This document shows positions 7,437-14,065 of a DNA stretch of 22,101 nucleotides, piece by piece; the first letter of the stretch is position 1; the number at the start of each line of letters is the position of its first letter. A program made the position numbers and the translations under genes. The stretch is from an uncultured Candidatus Saccharibacteria bacterium (lineage in GTDB: Bacteria > Patescibacteriota > Saccharimonadia > Saccharimonadales > Saccharimonadaceae), in NCBI GenBank assembly GCA_947427985.1, contig CANEKB010000006.1, forward strand, positions 1 to 22,101. Direction: 5' to 3'. A model generated the notes under the pieces. The model was given only the letters and a program-made list of their open reading frames with translations, ran no database searches and was not told the origin of the DNA.

Positions 7437-7471
7437 AAAGAAAGGAGGCGCCCCATGTAGGAGCGCCCTTT
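7437..7471 (-). terminator. Rho-independent terminator of the secreted protein gene
   Basis: This GC-rich hairpin (GGCGC/GCGCC core with AAAG/CTTT outer pairs) starts 12 bases after the stop at 7484 and is followed on the minus strand by CTTTCTTTG. Confidence 0.65.
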
Positions 7472-7483
7472 AGAGCTGATAGT

Positions 7484-8680
7484 TTAGCTTTCTTCGTGAT
7501 CAATATCCTTGTCTGGATCAGACTGTTCTCCCGGTGCAAGGTCATCTGTAGTAGCCTTGTTCGTCAGCGTACGCCAAGCCGCCACAATGCGGTCCAGCAG
7601 AGGGTACTCGACCCCCAAGTGTCGACACAGGCGCCACATCAGATACACGGCACCAATGTTCAACGCGCTCAATGCAGTCATTACCACAATCGCAACGACC
7701 AGCAATACGCTATGAGATACAGTTTGCGCGACAGCGCGACCATCACCGGCAAGGTTGTCCTTTTCGGCGCTATTGGCGTTATCGACATTATTCGTATCAT
7801 TGATGATATCGGAGCCCTGACCGCCAGGTTCGGTGGATGGAGTTACGGCTTTGTCGGAAACGCTTTGGTCTTTAGCATCGTTCTTGGCAGAGTCAGGGTT
7901 CTCGGTGTTGCTGTCGCCGGTAGCAATCTCGCCAGTAGTAATCTTAAAAGCGAGATTACAGATGTTCTTACGGCCAGCCGGAAGCTCGCCATCCATCTCG
8001 GTATATCCAACCATCGTACCGATATCATAGTTAAGCAGCTCAACATCAGGCAGAGCAACACCATCCGGCTGTTCAGCGGTCGAAAAGACTGCACTTCCAG
8101 AGACATACATGGTACCCTCTACATCGGCTGGCCTTTTAAGATAGATCACCTTCTCGCTATAGTTTTTCCGGGACACGTTTAGATTGTCAGCGTATATACG
8201 CACGCTATAGTATACGGATCCGTCACTGGACTTGCCAGTACGCAAAGATACCGAGGTGCCATGCAAAACAGCTGTACTAGGATTGTAAAAACTTACGCTT
8301 ACTTCATAGGTATGACCAGGCTCAAGTTTGTCTTCGGTCACGATCCCTCCATTTTCGTCTGTAACAAGAAAACTAATCGTAATATCCTCAAAGGATGATC
8401 TGTCGGATTTGGCAGGAGTAGTTACAGGCGATCCCGTATTGAGGTCGTTTCCATCTGGCGTAACGGAGCCGTCAGGATCACTATCATCAGGGTCGTCTTC
8501 ATTTGAGGACTCTACCGTCAGAGGAGGATCTATGTCGGTATCGCCCAGAGCACTATCGGTTTGCTGCGCCGCATCGGCTTCGATGCTCGCAGTATCATTG
8601 GTGGCATAAGCCACCGTGGGCAACAAGAAAGAGCCCAGCATTAGGATGCAAAGCGCCAGGGAAAGAATGTGTTTTTTCAT
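7484..8680 (-). CDS. Secreted, acidic, single-pass membrane protein of unknown function
   Basis: The 398-residue protein has an N-terminal signal peptide (MKKHILSLALCILMLGSF, likely cleaved after A-Y-A) and then an acidic low-complexity region rich in Asp, Ser and Thr. A likely beta-sandwich part follows (about residues 85-245 of the mature start, with TISFLVTDENGG and TYEVSVSFYNPST), then a second acidic Asn/Asp linker. One transmembrane helix (VLLVVAIVVMTALSALNIG) leads to a short, charged cytoplasmic tail. I chose the ATG at 8680 because GAGGAG lies 8 bases upstream and it starts the signal peptide directly; an ATG 42 bases earlier has neither. I do not recognise the family. The topology fits a cell-surface protein. 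It has a long leader from a consensus promoter, unlike most genes here. Confidence 0.85.
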   Translation of the reverse strand: MKKHILSLALCILMLGSFLLPTVAYATNDTASIEADAAQQTDSALGDTDIDPPLTVESSNEDDPDDSDPDGSVTPDGNDLNTGSPVTTPAKSDRSSFEDITISFLVTDENGGIVTEDKLEPGHTYEVSVSFYNPSTAVLHGTSVSLRTGKSSDGSVYYSVRIYADNLNVSRKNYSEKVIYLKRPADVEGTMYVSGSAVFSTAEQPDGVALPDVELLNYDIGTMVGYTEMDGELPAGRKNICNLAFKITTGEIATGDSNTENPDSAKNDAKDQSVSDKAVTPSTEPGGQGSDIINDTNNVDNANSAEKDNLAGDGRAVAQTVSHSVLLVVAIVVMTALSALNIGAVYLMWRLCRHLGVEYPLLDRIVAAWRTLTNKATTDDLAPGEQSDPDKDIDHEES

Positions 8681-8794
8681 GTTCGTTCTCCTCTTCGTCG
8701 TTTTTCCTAAGTTGGGGTCCAAAAATACCTAAACTATCAAAAAATGAAACGTGCTGGGGTCGCCAGATAGAATAGGCTAGGCCCTTATCTCTCC

Positions 8795-8823
8795 ATTGTA
8801 GCACGGATTTGATATTTTGTCAA
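8795..8823 (-). promoter_or_regulatory. Consensus promoter of the secreted protein gene
   Basis: TTGACA (complement of 8818-8823), a 17-bp spacer and TGC-TACAAT (-10, complement of 8795-8800) make a near-perfect vegetative promoter. It predicts a leader of about 108 bases before the ATG at 8680, with small hairpins such as CTGG-CGACC-CCAG. No known riboswitch is recognised. Confidence 0.75.
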
Positions 8824-8871
8824 GCATATACTCATAGACACCTCTCCTGAACACACGAAGCTATCGACATT

Positions 8872-9092
8872 ATGTCCGCAGCGGATGTCAACATATTAAT
8901 TATGATGGCATAAATTGGCCGGGGCGCCTTGTTAGATACTGGTCTTCGAGAGCAGATTCTTCTAATGGAGTGGCTTTAGCATTCCAGCAAGACGGCAATC
9001 GTTATAATCCGAGCGGAATTGATTCGAATAATCAAGGCTTCTCCCTCCGTTGTCTAGCCATATAGAGTAATATATAAGGGAGGATGAAGAAG
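8872..9092 (+). other. Silent FISUMP C-terminal cassette B (single)
   Basis: From V-R-S-G at 8874 the frame is open for 63 residues to TAG at 9063-9065. It includes the canonical FISUMP motif R-Y-W-S-S and ends G-F-S-L-R-C-L-A-I. The 3' block at 9042-9092 matches the other cassettes. Like A1 it has an extra AT that brings the stop forward (ATA-TAG instead of ATA-GAG-TAA). The 5' block is shorter than in the others (TATGTCCGCAGCGGA, lacking TTC). There is no start codon, no partner cassette and no clear hairpin upstream. It sits 50 bases from the promoter of the secreted protein gene, which points away from it. Confidence 0.8.
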
Positions 9093-9098
9093 AAAAAT

Positions 9099-9123
9099 GC
9101 CCCTAGCCAAAATGACTAAGGGC
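9099..9123 (-). terminator. Terminator of the small basic protein operon
   Basis: GCCCCTAG (9099-9106) pairs with CTAAGGGC (9116-9123) with one mismatch. On the minus strand the hairpin is followed by ATTTTTC. It lies 33 bases after the stop at 9156 and directly abuts the 3' block of cassette B. Confidence 0.7.
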
Positions 9124-9155
9124 GCTTGTGGTAAATTAGATTGAGAGCGAATAGC

Positions 9156-9335
9156 TTAGTTTTGCCTGCGGTTGCGCTCGGCGCGGGTTGCCCGCAAGCG
9201 CCGCAGTTCATCGGCGCGCAGTTGGCGAGCGGACTCAGCTTCCTCGCGAACACGGCTGCGCCCAGAGCGGAAGCCGTCCTTAGCCGCGAGGTAAATAATT
9301 TGCCAGATACTAAGACCTTTGAACGATGATTTCAT
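9156..9335 (-). CDS. Small basic hypothetical protein (59 aa)
   Basis: The frame begins MKSSFKGLSIWQIIYLAAKD and ends in a strongly basic helix of alternating Arg, Ala and Glu (RQLRADELRRLRATRAERN). The ATG overlaps the stop of the upstream gene by one base (TAATG), with GGTG eight bases before, so translation is probably coupled. A terminator follows. The first 20 residues could form a short amphipathic or membrane-associated helix, and the rest looks like a soluble basic coiled coil. I do not recognise a family. Evidence rests on the coupled start, the terminator and the unbroken frame. Confidence 0.65.
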   Translation of the reverse strand: MKSSFKGLSIWQIIYLAAKDGFRSGRSRVREEAESARQLRADELRRLRATRAERNRRQN

Positions 9336-9793
9336 TATGTTTCACCCCCCCCCGAGACGGCGTCGCTTTCCACAGCAAGATAGAGCGCGCAGGCAATACC
9401 GGCGACCAATATCACGCCAATAGTCGAAAAACCAATCAGCCAAGACGGCAGTAGACCTACGCGGATCGCCGAAATTGAGAACAGTGCGAGCAAATTCGGA
9501 CCCATCGTTAGCAGCGAAAGTGGCCGCTCAAACTGAAGTCCAACCTTGAGGGTCTGGCGCAGCTTGGTCGAGAGCTTCTCGATATAGCCAGCCATCAGTA
9601 CGACCAGCATGATGGCGACAAACGGCACCGACGCCTGGAATAAGCTGACGGAGACGTTATCGTTCGGGATGCTCGCAAAAGTTCGCAAGATCAGTAGCGT
9701 TTCCGACACGTATAGGGCGAGGTCAAGCCGACGCACGAAGCGCAGGCGAGTTTTCTCGTCCTTTCTCGTAAGTTCTAGCAGATACTTTTTCAT
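9335..9793 (-). CDS. Hypothetical integral membrane protein (152 aa)
   Basis: A charged N-terminus (MKKYLLELTRKDEKTRLRFV) precedes three or four membrane segments, the clearest being SVPFVAIMLVVLMAG, LLALFSISAIRVGLLP and FSTIGVILVAGIACALYLA. The C-terminus is short and acidic. I chose the ATG at 9793, with GGGGG eight bases upstream, over the GTG at 9811, which lies inside that binding site. The gene is coupled to the small basic protein downstream. A run of nine Gs (complement of 9345-9353) encodes the final S-G-G-G; slippage would change only the last few residues. The family is not recognised. Confidence 0.75.
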   Translation of the reverse strand: MKKYLLELTRKDEKTRLRFVRRLDLALYVSETLLILRTFASIPNDNVSVSLFQASVPFVAIMLVVLMAGYIEKLSTKLRQTLKVGLQFERPLSLLTMGPNLLALFSISAIRVGLLPSWLIGFSTIGVILVAGIACALYLAVESDAVSGGGET

Positions 9794-9866
9794 GGAAATC
9801 CCCCAATTCACAAAATTTACCTAAGAGGTACATTGAAGACGTCTTGGTAGATGCTTCAATTCGCAT

Positions 9867-9895
9867 ATTATATCACAATGGGTCAAAAATAGCAA
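9867..9895 (-). promoter_or_regulatory. Promoter of the membrane protein operon
   Basis: TGA-TATAAT is an extended -10 (hexamer complement of 9867-9872) with a 17-bp spacer to TTGCTA (complement of 9890-9895). It predicts a leader of about 65-70 bases. It lies directly after the terminator of the candidate small RNA. Confidence 0.6.
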
Positions 9896-9896
9896 T

Positions 9897-10047
9897 AACG
9901 AAAACTAGCCCCTTTCGGAGCTAGTTTGCTGATGCGCGCCCACCCTAGGGCACAAAGCTTTTTGTTTTAATCCGCTGTTTGTTTTTTTGTTTCGTCTCCA
10001 CACTCCACTAAAATGATCAGTGGAACCCTCGTGAAGCGTATCAGCTT
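9897..10047 (-). ncRNA. Candidate small RNA of about 150 nt, family unknown
   Basis: A consensus promoter predicts a start near 10047 and a terminator closes the transcript near 9897. There is no convincing reading frame between. The predicted 5' end GCTGATACGC (complement of 10036-10045) pairs with GCGCATCAGC (complement of 9928-9937) with one mismatch, closing the molecule. Inside lie a CCACT/AGTGG hairpin, an A-rich unpaired stretch (about 9965-9990) and a GTGCCC/GGGCGC hairpin. Then come the terminator stem AAACTAGC/GCTAGTTT (9902-9927) and a T-run. It does not carry the signature loops of SRP RNA, tmRNA or RNase P RNA, and it does not match 6S RNA that I can see. It could instead be a long attenuated leader of the membrane gene, but that gene has its own promoter. 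Confidence 0.55.
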
Positions 10048-10053
10048 ATGACT

Positions 10054-10082
10054 ATAATAAGCCCTAGCGCTTCCAAAGTCAA
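10054..10082 (-). promoter_or_regulatory. Promoter of the candidate small RNA
   Basis: TTGACT (complement of 10077-10082), a 17-bp spacer and TATTAT (complement of 10054-10059) form one of the best vegetative promoters in the window, yet no reading frame follows. Confidence 0.7.
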
Positions 10083-10097
10083 GAATTTTAAGAAAAA

Positions 10098-10116
10098 TGT
10101 TGTATTTTTTACAACA
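10098..10116 (-). terminator. AT-rich hairpin with T-run
   Basis: TGTTGTA and TACAACA form a perfect 7-bp stem with a five-base loop. On the minus strand it is followed by TTTTTC. It may stop transcription arriving from the right before the small RNA promoter. I see nothing else convincing in 10117-10258. Confidence 0.4.
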
Positions 10117-10258
10117 ATATAGAGGTAAGCCGAATGCTAGTAGCTAAAAATCCTATGTAGGTTTTGCAATGTTTAGTTGCATAAGCCCTATCAAAATTAT
10201 TAAACATCCGCTCGCAAGCATAGCTGGTTTAAGAAGTTATTAAGTTCAGAGATTTATA

Positions 10259-10267
10259 TGCTACAAT
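10259..10267 (+). promoter_or_regulatory. Extended -10 promoter of the AI-2E family gene (leaderless)
   Basis: TGC-TACAAT is followed by 6 bases and then the ATG, so the start site should coincide with the start codon. Confidence 0.65.
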
Positions 10268-10273
10268 AGAGGT

Positions 10274-11374
10274 ATGCATAAGAAAACGATCGAGGTAGAT
10301 ACCAAAACTTTCGTCCGCTTCTGGCTAGTAATTTTAGCCTTGGGTTTGGTTGGACTTTTTATTTGGAAGGCGCTCAATGGATTGATCATTGTCGGAATTG
10401 CGATTTTCTTAGCAATTGCGATTCAACCCCTAGCGGCACGAATTAAACGTCTTACCAAGAAAGAAAGCTCGTCGTTTTCTTCTGTTCTCGCCTACGGAGT
10501 AGTAATCCTGATCATCGGTGTCATCATGGCAGTGGTAGCGCCAGTTGTAATCGACCAGACGGTGCAGTTCGTGCGCCAGCTGCCGGACACTTTCGAGCAT
10601 ACGATTGGTGGCTGGGATGGTATCAACAACTTTGGTCAGACGGTCGGCATCGATAATCTCCAAGAAGAAATCCTAAACGGAGTAAAGAATTTTTCAAACA
10701 CTTTTGTACGAGACTTTGGCAATATCTTAGTGACCAGTGTCGGAACGATTGCTCAGGCTGCGACGAATGTGATTTTGGTACTAATTTTGACGCTTCTGTT
10801 CGCACTAGAGGGCCCAGGTATCATGCGGCAATTCTGGAATATCGTCGAAGGCAGACATAAGAAAAATGGTGCAGTACGGGCTTGGCAGCGTCTCGTTCAG
10901 AGGTTGGCCGGAGTCATTAGTACCTATGTTTCGAAACAGGTAATCGTGGCGGTTCTAGATGGCTGTGTGGTAGCAATTGCAGTACTGTTATTGTCGCTAA
11001 CTTGCGGTTTTTCGAGTGGCTTAGCACTACCAATGGGGCTGCTTGCGTTGGTTTTCTATCTTATCCCGATGTTCGGGCCGATTATTAGCTGCGTGTTAAT
11101 TACAATGTTGCTGTTCTTTAGTTCCCCGATCGCTGGCGTGATTTATCTAATATTCTACATTTTGTATGCGCAAGTCGAAAACAATATTATTGCACCAAAG
11201 ATTCAAGGAGACGCCCTAAATTTACCGACTGCATTAATTCTTACGGCGATTGTTATCGGCATGTATATGTTCGGGTTAATCGGAGCAATTATTGCAATCC
11301 CGATTGCTGGTTGCGTCAAGGTGATCCTTGAGGAGCTGCCAGAGCTGCGCGAAGCCGAAGCGATTAGTGGATAG
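10274..11374 (+). CDS. AI-2E family transporter (permease of unknown substrate)
   Basis: The 366-residue polytopic membrane protein belongs to the UPF0118/AI-2E exporter family. It has two early membrane helices (FWLVILALGLVGLFIW and GLIIVGIAIFLAIAIQPLA), a third around residue 75, and a soluble segment with QFVRQLPDTFEH (about 100-150). A conserved C-terminal bundle follows, with LLALVFYLIPMFGPII, the family's Y-x-Q-V-E-N-N-I-I-x-P-K-I-Q-G signature (about 298-313) and GLIGAIIAIPIAGCVKVIL. Members export varied compounds or act as Na+/H+ antiporters, and the substrate cannot be read from sequence. The gene stands alone, is probably leaderless, and converges on obg with one base between the stops. 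Confidence 0.93.
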   Translation: MHKKTIEVDTKTFVRFWLVILALGLVGLFIWKALNGLIIVGIAIFLAIAIQPLAARIKRLTKKESSSFSSVLAYGVVILIIGVIMAVVAPVVIDQTVQFVRQLPDTFEHTIGGWDGINNFGQTVGIDNLQEEILNGVKNFSNTFVRDFGNILVTSVGTIAQAATNVILVLILTLLFALEGPGIMRQFWNIVEGRHKKNGAVRAWQRLVQRLAGVISTYVSKQVIVAVLDGCVVAIAVLLLSLTCGFSSGLALPMGLLALVFYLIPMFGPIISCVLITMLLFFSSPIAGVIYLIFYILYAQVENNIIAPKIQGDALNLPTALILTAIVIGMYMFGLIGAIIAIPIAGCVKVILEELPELREAEAISG

Positions 11375-11375
11375 A

Positions 11376-12782
11376 CTACCAGTCTTCGACTAGGGTAAAT
11401 TCTTTACCAGCGATCGAGATAATAGAGTCTGGTTCAGCGCCTTGCGAAGTAAGCTCGGCGCGGATCCCTAGTTTCTTCATAATGTCGCGAAGGCGGTTGA
11501 CCGAAGCGTAATTATTCAAGTCGGTGCGTCGGGCAAATTTTTCAATCTTCGGGCCAGTCACGACAAACTTATCATCGATCTTCTCGACTTTCCAAGCGTC
11601 GTTAAGCTGTGCAGGCGAAAGAGTGATGATTGGAATAGTATCCGCTGGCACAGGCTGGCTCAAAGAGTCGGTTCTGAGCCCGGTGGACCTCTCCTCATCT
11701 AAAGAATCGGACCCGGTCCAGCCGGAAAGCGGCTCAAAACCGTCCTTCAAGCCAGTCCGTGCTGGCCCACCCTCGTTCTCGCCATCACCCTTCATCTGTG
11801 CCTGGCTCTGTTTCTTGAGCTTGATGAGCTCACGAAGAACCTCAATGATTCCCTGTCCAGCAGCGGCGGAGATCGCATAGACATGCGCTTTCGGATTCAC
11901 AGCCAGGATTGCTGACTTTTGCATTTCGATAATCTCTGCATCGACTCCTTCACACTTAGTCAGGGCAACAATCTCGGGGCGTGTGGCTAAGTTTGAATAG
12001 CGCTCGAGTTCTCCTCGAATTGTCTTATAAGCTTCGCCAGCGTCATTATTATAGACATCGACTAGGTGAAGCAAGGCCGCAGTGCGTTCGACATGACGCA
12101 GGAAGGCGTGGCCTAGACCTTTACCGTCGGCCGCACCCTCAATAAGACCAGGAATGTCCGCAATCAACAAATCCCGCCCATCGACTGTCGCTACGCCAAG
12201 TTGTGGCGTAAGAGTCGTGAAAGGATAATTCGCAATTTCGGGGCGAGCATTGCTGACCACAGATAGAAAAGTCGATTTACCCGCGTTTGGTAAGCCTACT
12301 AAACCAATATCAGCTAAGAGCTTAAGCTCAAGCGTAGCCTCAAAGGCCTCACCCGGCTCCCCTACCTCAGCGATCAAAGGGGCCTGGCGTGTTGATGATT
12401 TAAAGTGTGCATTGCCGAAGCCACCATCGCCGCCTTTCGCGATAACAGCTTCTTCTTGATCGCGCGTCAAATCGGCTAGAATCTCCTCATCTCGCTTCAC
12501 GATCGTGCCAATAGGTACTTCTACAATAAGATCTTTGCCCGAGCGACCAGCACTACGCTGACCTGAGCCGTTTTTACCATCTTCGGCAGTCAATTCTGGG
12601 TTAAAACGAAAATCTAACAGCGTATTAGTGTCCTTATCGGCCCGAAAGATTATGGAACCACCCTTACCGCCGTCTCCACCGTCAGGGCCACCCTTTGGGA
12701 TATAAATTTCGCGCCGAAATGAGACCGCGCCATTGCCGCCCTTACCAGCCTGAAGTTTAACTTTCGCAGTATCAACAAACAT
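11376..12782 (-). CDS. obg: Obg-family GTPase with C-terminal OCT domain
   Basis: This ribosome-associated GTPase is needed for 50S maturation and stress control. The 468 residues contain the glycine-rich Obg fold (1-158, with GGPDGGDGGKGG), a G domain with G1 GLPNAGKS (163-170), the switch region YPFTTLTP, G3 DIPGLI (209-214), G4 as T-K-C-E (275-278, a variant of TKxD) and G5 as I-S-A. An OCT domain (about 395-468, ending FTLVEDW) follows. Between the G and OCT domains is a hydrophilic linker of about 60 residues. Its centre (about 347-371) is encoded by an imperfect palindrome. The ATG lies 6 bases after an extended -10, so the message is probably leaderless. Confidence 0.96.
   Translation of the reverse strand: MFVDTAKVKLQAGKGGNGAVSFRREIYIPKGGPDGGDGGKGGSIIFRADKDTNTLLDFRFNPELTAEDGKNGSGQRSAGRSGKDLIVEVPIGTIVKRDEEILADLTRDQEEAVIAKGGDGGFGNAHFKSSTRQAPLIAEVGEPGEAFEATLELKLLADIGLVGLPNAGKSTFLSVVSNARPEIANYPFTTLTPQLGVATVDGRDLLIADIPGLIEGAADGKGLGHAFLRHVERTAALLHLVDVYNNDAGEAYKTIRGELERYSNLATRPEIVALTKCEGVDAEIIEMQKSAILAVNPKAHVYAISAAAGQGIIEVLRELIKLKKQSQAQMKGDGENEGGPARTGLKDGFEPLSGWTGSDSLDEERSTGLRTDSLSQPVPADTIPIITLSPAQLNDAWKVEKIDDKFVVTGPKIEKFARRTDLNNYASVNRLRDIMKKLGIRAELTSQGAEPDSIISIAGKEFTLVEDW
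11669..11742. repeat. Imperfect palindrome inside the obg linker
   Basis: CGGTTCTGAGCC (11669-11680) pairs with GGCTCAAAACCG (11731-11742) with one mismatch, and TGGACC (11684-11689) pairs with GGTCCA (11715-11720). The element encodes only the non-conserved linker in frame, resembling palindromic elements inserted into genes of other bacteria. Confidence 0.55.
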
Positions 12783-12788
12783 ACTTCT

Positions 12789-12797
12789 ATAATACCA
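12789..12797 (-). promoter_or_regulatory. Extended -10 promoter of obg (leaderless)
   Basis: TGG-TATTAT on the minus strand is 6 bases before the ATG at 12782. No Shine-Dalgarno is present. Confidence 0.65.
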
Positions 12798-12855
12798 TAA
12801 AATTATCTAATTGCATAACATCTCACACCGCTCATTCGTGCCGGCACTGCTCAAA

Positions 12856-13956
12856 CTAATGAATGTAGTTTAGACGGGCAGCCGAAGCGGCCGGGATAGT
12901 CGACTCAGTAATAACATTTGAACGGTAACCATAATTCATTTCACGAACCAGAATTGAACCGTCATCGTTAACTTGTAAGACCACGCCTACGTGACCGAAG
13001 ATTCCGGATGGCGTCTGGAAGACGGCGCCGGCTTCTGGGGTATTATCGACGCGCATACCGAGGGCACTAGCGTTATAAGCCCAGTACTTTGCGTCGCCGG
13101 TCAGGCTCGCTGGTAGCGGCCCAAGCGAATATGAGCTCGTCTCACGCCACCACCACGAATAGTAGGTACATTGGCCCCAAGTCATCTTGTTAGTGTTGCT
13201 GCGAACCACGTTTTCATAGACCACTCGCATTCCCTGGCGCTCAGAAGTATCACCATAGTAGTTGTAACTATAAACTGGGACATATTCTGGGCGCTCGGTA
13301 AGCGGCAAGGCTCCGTTCGGCAAAACAATCTGCATGCCATCGGTAAGACCAGTGCTTTCGAGGTCATTATAGGCAATAATGCGATCCCGGTCCGAACCAT
13401 AACGTGAGGCTAAAGTGTCGGCGGTATCGCCGTTCTTAACTGTATACACGATACCTGCGGTCTTTGGGATCTTTAGAGAAGTCCCGACAGTAACGTCGGT
13501 AGTCTTAAGGCCATTCGACCAGCGAATCTGGTCGGTAGTCACCCCATAACGGCTAGCAATACTAGCCATCGAGTCGCCTTCAGAGACAATATAGGTCTCG
13601 ACGCCACGCGAAACAGCCATCGAAACGAATCCTGGCTTCTCGATTTTGTCGGTATTAGTCTGAGCGACTTCTTTCAGAACGGAAGCCGCCACATAGTTAC
13701 CAGACACCGTGTCAACACTAGCCAAGTCTAGCGAGCTAGAGATACTCGCCACGACGTAAAGCTCGGAGAGCTGATCGGCCGAGATACTGTAATTATTCGC
13801 AGCCATTGTGTTCATATTAATACTAGTGGCGCTAGTTGAGTTCTTACTATCAGTACCGATTTTCGCAACCGCAAAAATCAGGACCGCACTTAAGAAATAC
13901 GGCAAAAACCGGCCAATCGCGTGCAAAAACTTATGTTCTTTAGGTCTTGCTTTCAT
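12856..13956 (-). CDS. Membrane-anchored LysM-CHAP peptidoglycan hydrolase
   Basis: The 366-residue extracytoplasmic protein probably cuts peptidoglycan cross-links. An N-terminal signal anchor (about 17-33, FLPYFLSAVLIFAVAKI) is followed by a Ser/Thr-rich region and two LysM repeats that bind glycan. LysM1 is about 120-165 (YIVSEGDSMASIASRYGV) and LysM2 about 169-213 (YTVKNGDTADTLASRYG). A CHAP domain follows from about 255 to the end. Its predicted catalytic Cys263 (TWGQCTYYSWWW) and His322 (GHVGVVLQV) are both present. It may remodel the cell's own wall, or that of a host bacterium if this is an epibiont; the latter is speculation. The ATG lacks a good Shine-Dalgarno, and the promoter is unclear. 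Confidence 0.92.
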   Translation of the reverse strand: MKARPKEHKFLHAIGRFLPYFLSAVLIFAVAKIGTDSKNSTSATSINMNTMAANNYSISADQLSELYVVASISSSLDLASVDTVSGNYVAASVLKEVAQTNTDKIEKPGFVSMAVSRGVETYIVSEGDSMASIASRYGVTTDQIRWSNGLKTTDVTVGTSLKIPKTAGIVYTVKNGDTADTLASRYGSDRDRIIAYNDLESTGLTDGMQIVLPNGALPLTERPEYVPVYSYNYYGDTSERQGMRVVYENVVRSNTNKMTWGQCTYYSWWWRETSSYSLGPLPASLTGDAKYWAYNASALGMRVDNTPEAGAVFQTPSGIFGHVGVVLQVNDDGSILVREMNYGYRSNVITESTIPAASAARLNYIH

Positions 13957-14065
13957 GTGATTACGTTTATTTAACTAATGAATATGGGTATTCTAGTGCC
14001 TATTTTTGCAATAAAACTTAAAATAAGCTTAAAAATCTAGAGTTTACCTAGGTCTTCGCGCCCCT

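Noticed and set aside
9897..10047. 6S, SRP, tmRNA or RNase P RNA identity for the small RNA
   Set aside because: The conserved loops and tRNA-like ends of those families are not seen; it is left as family unknown.
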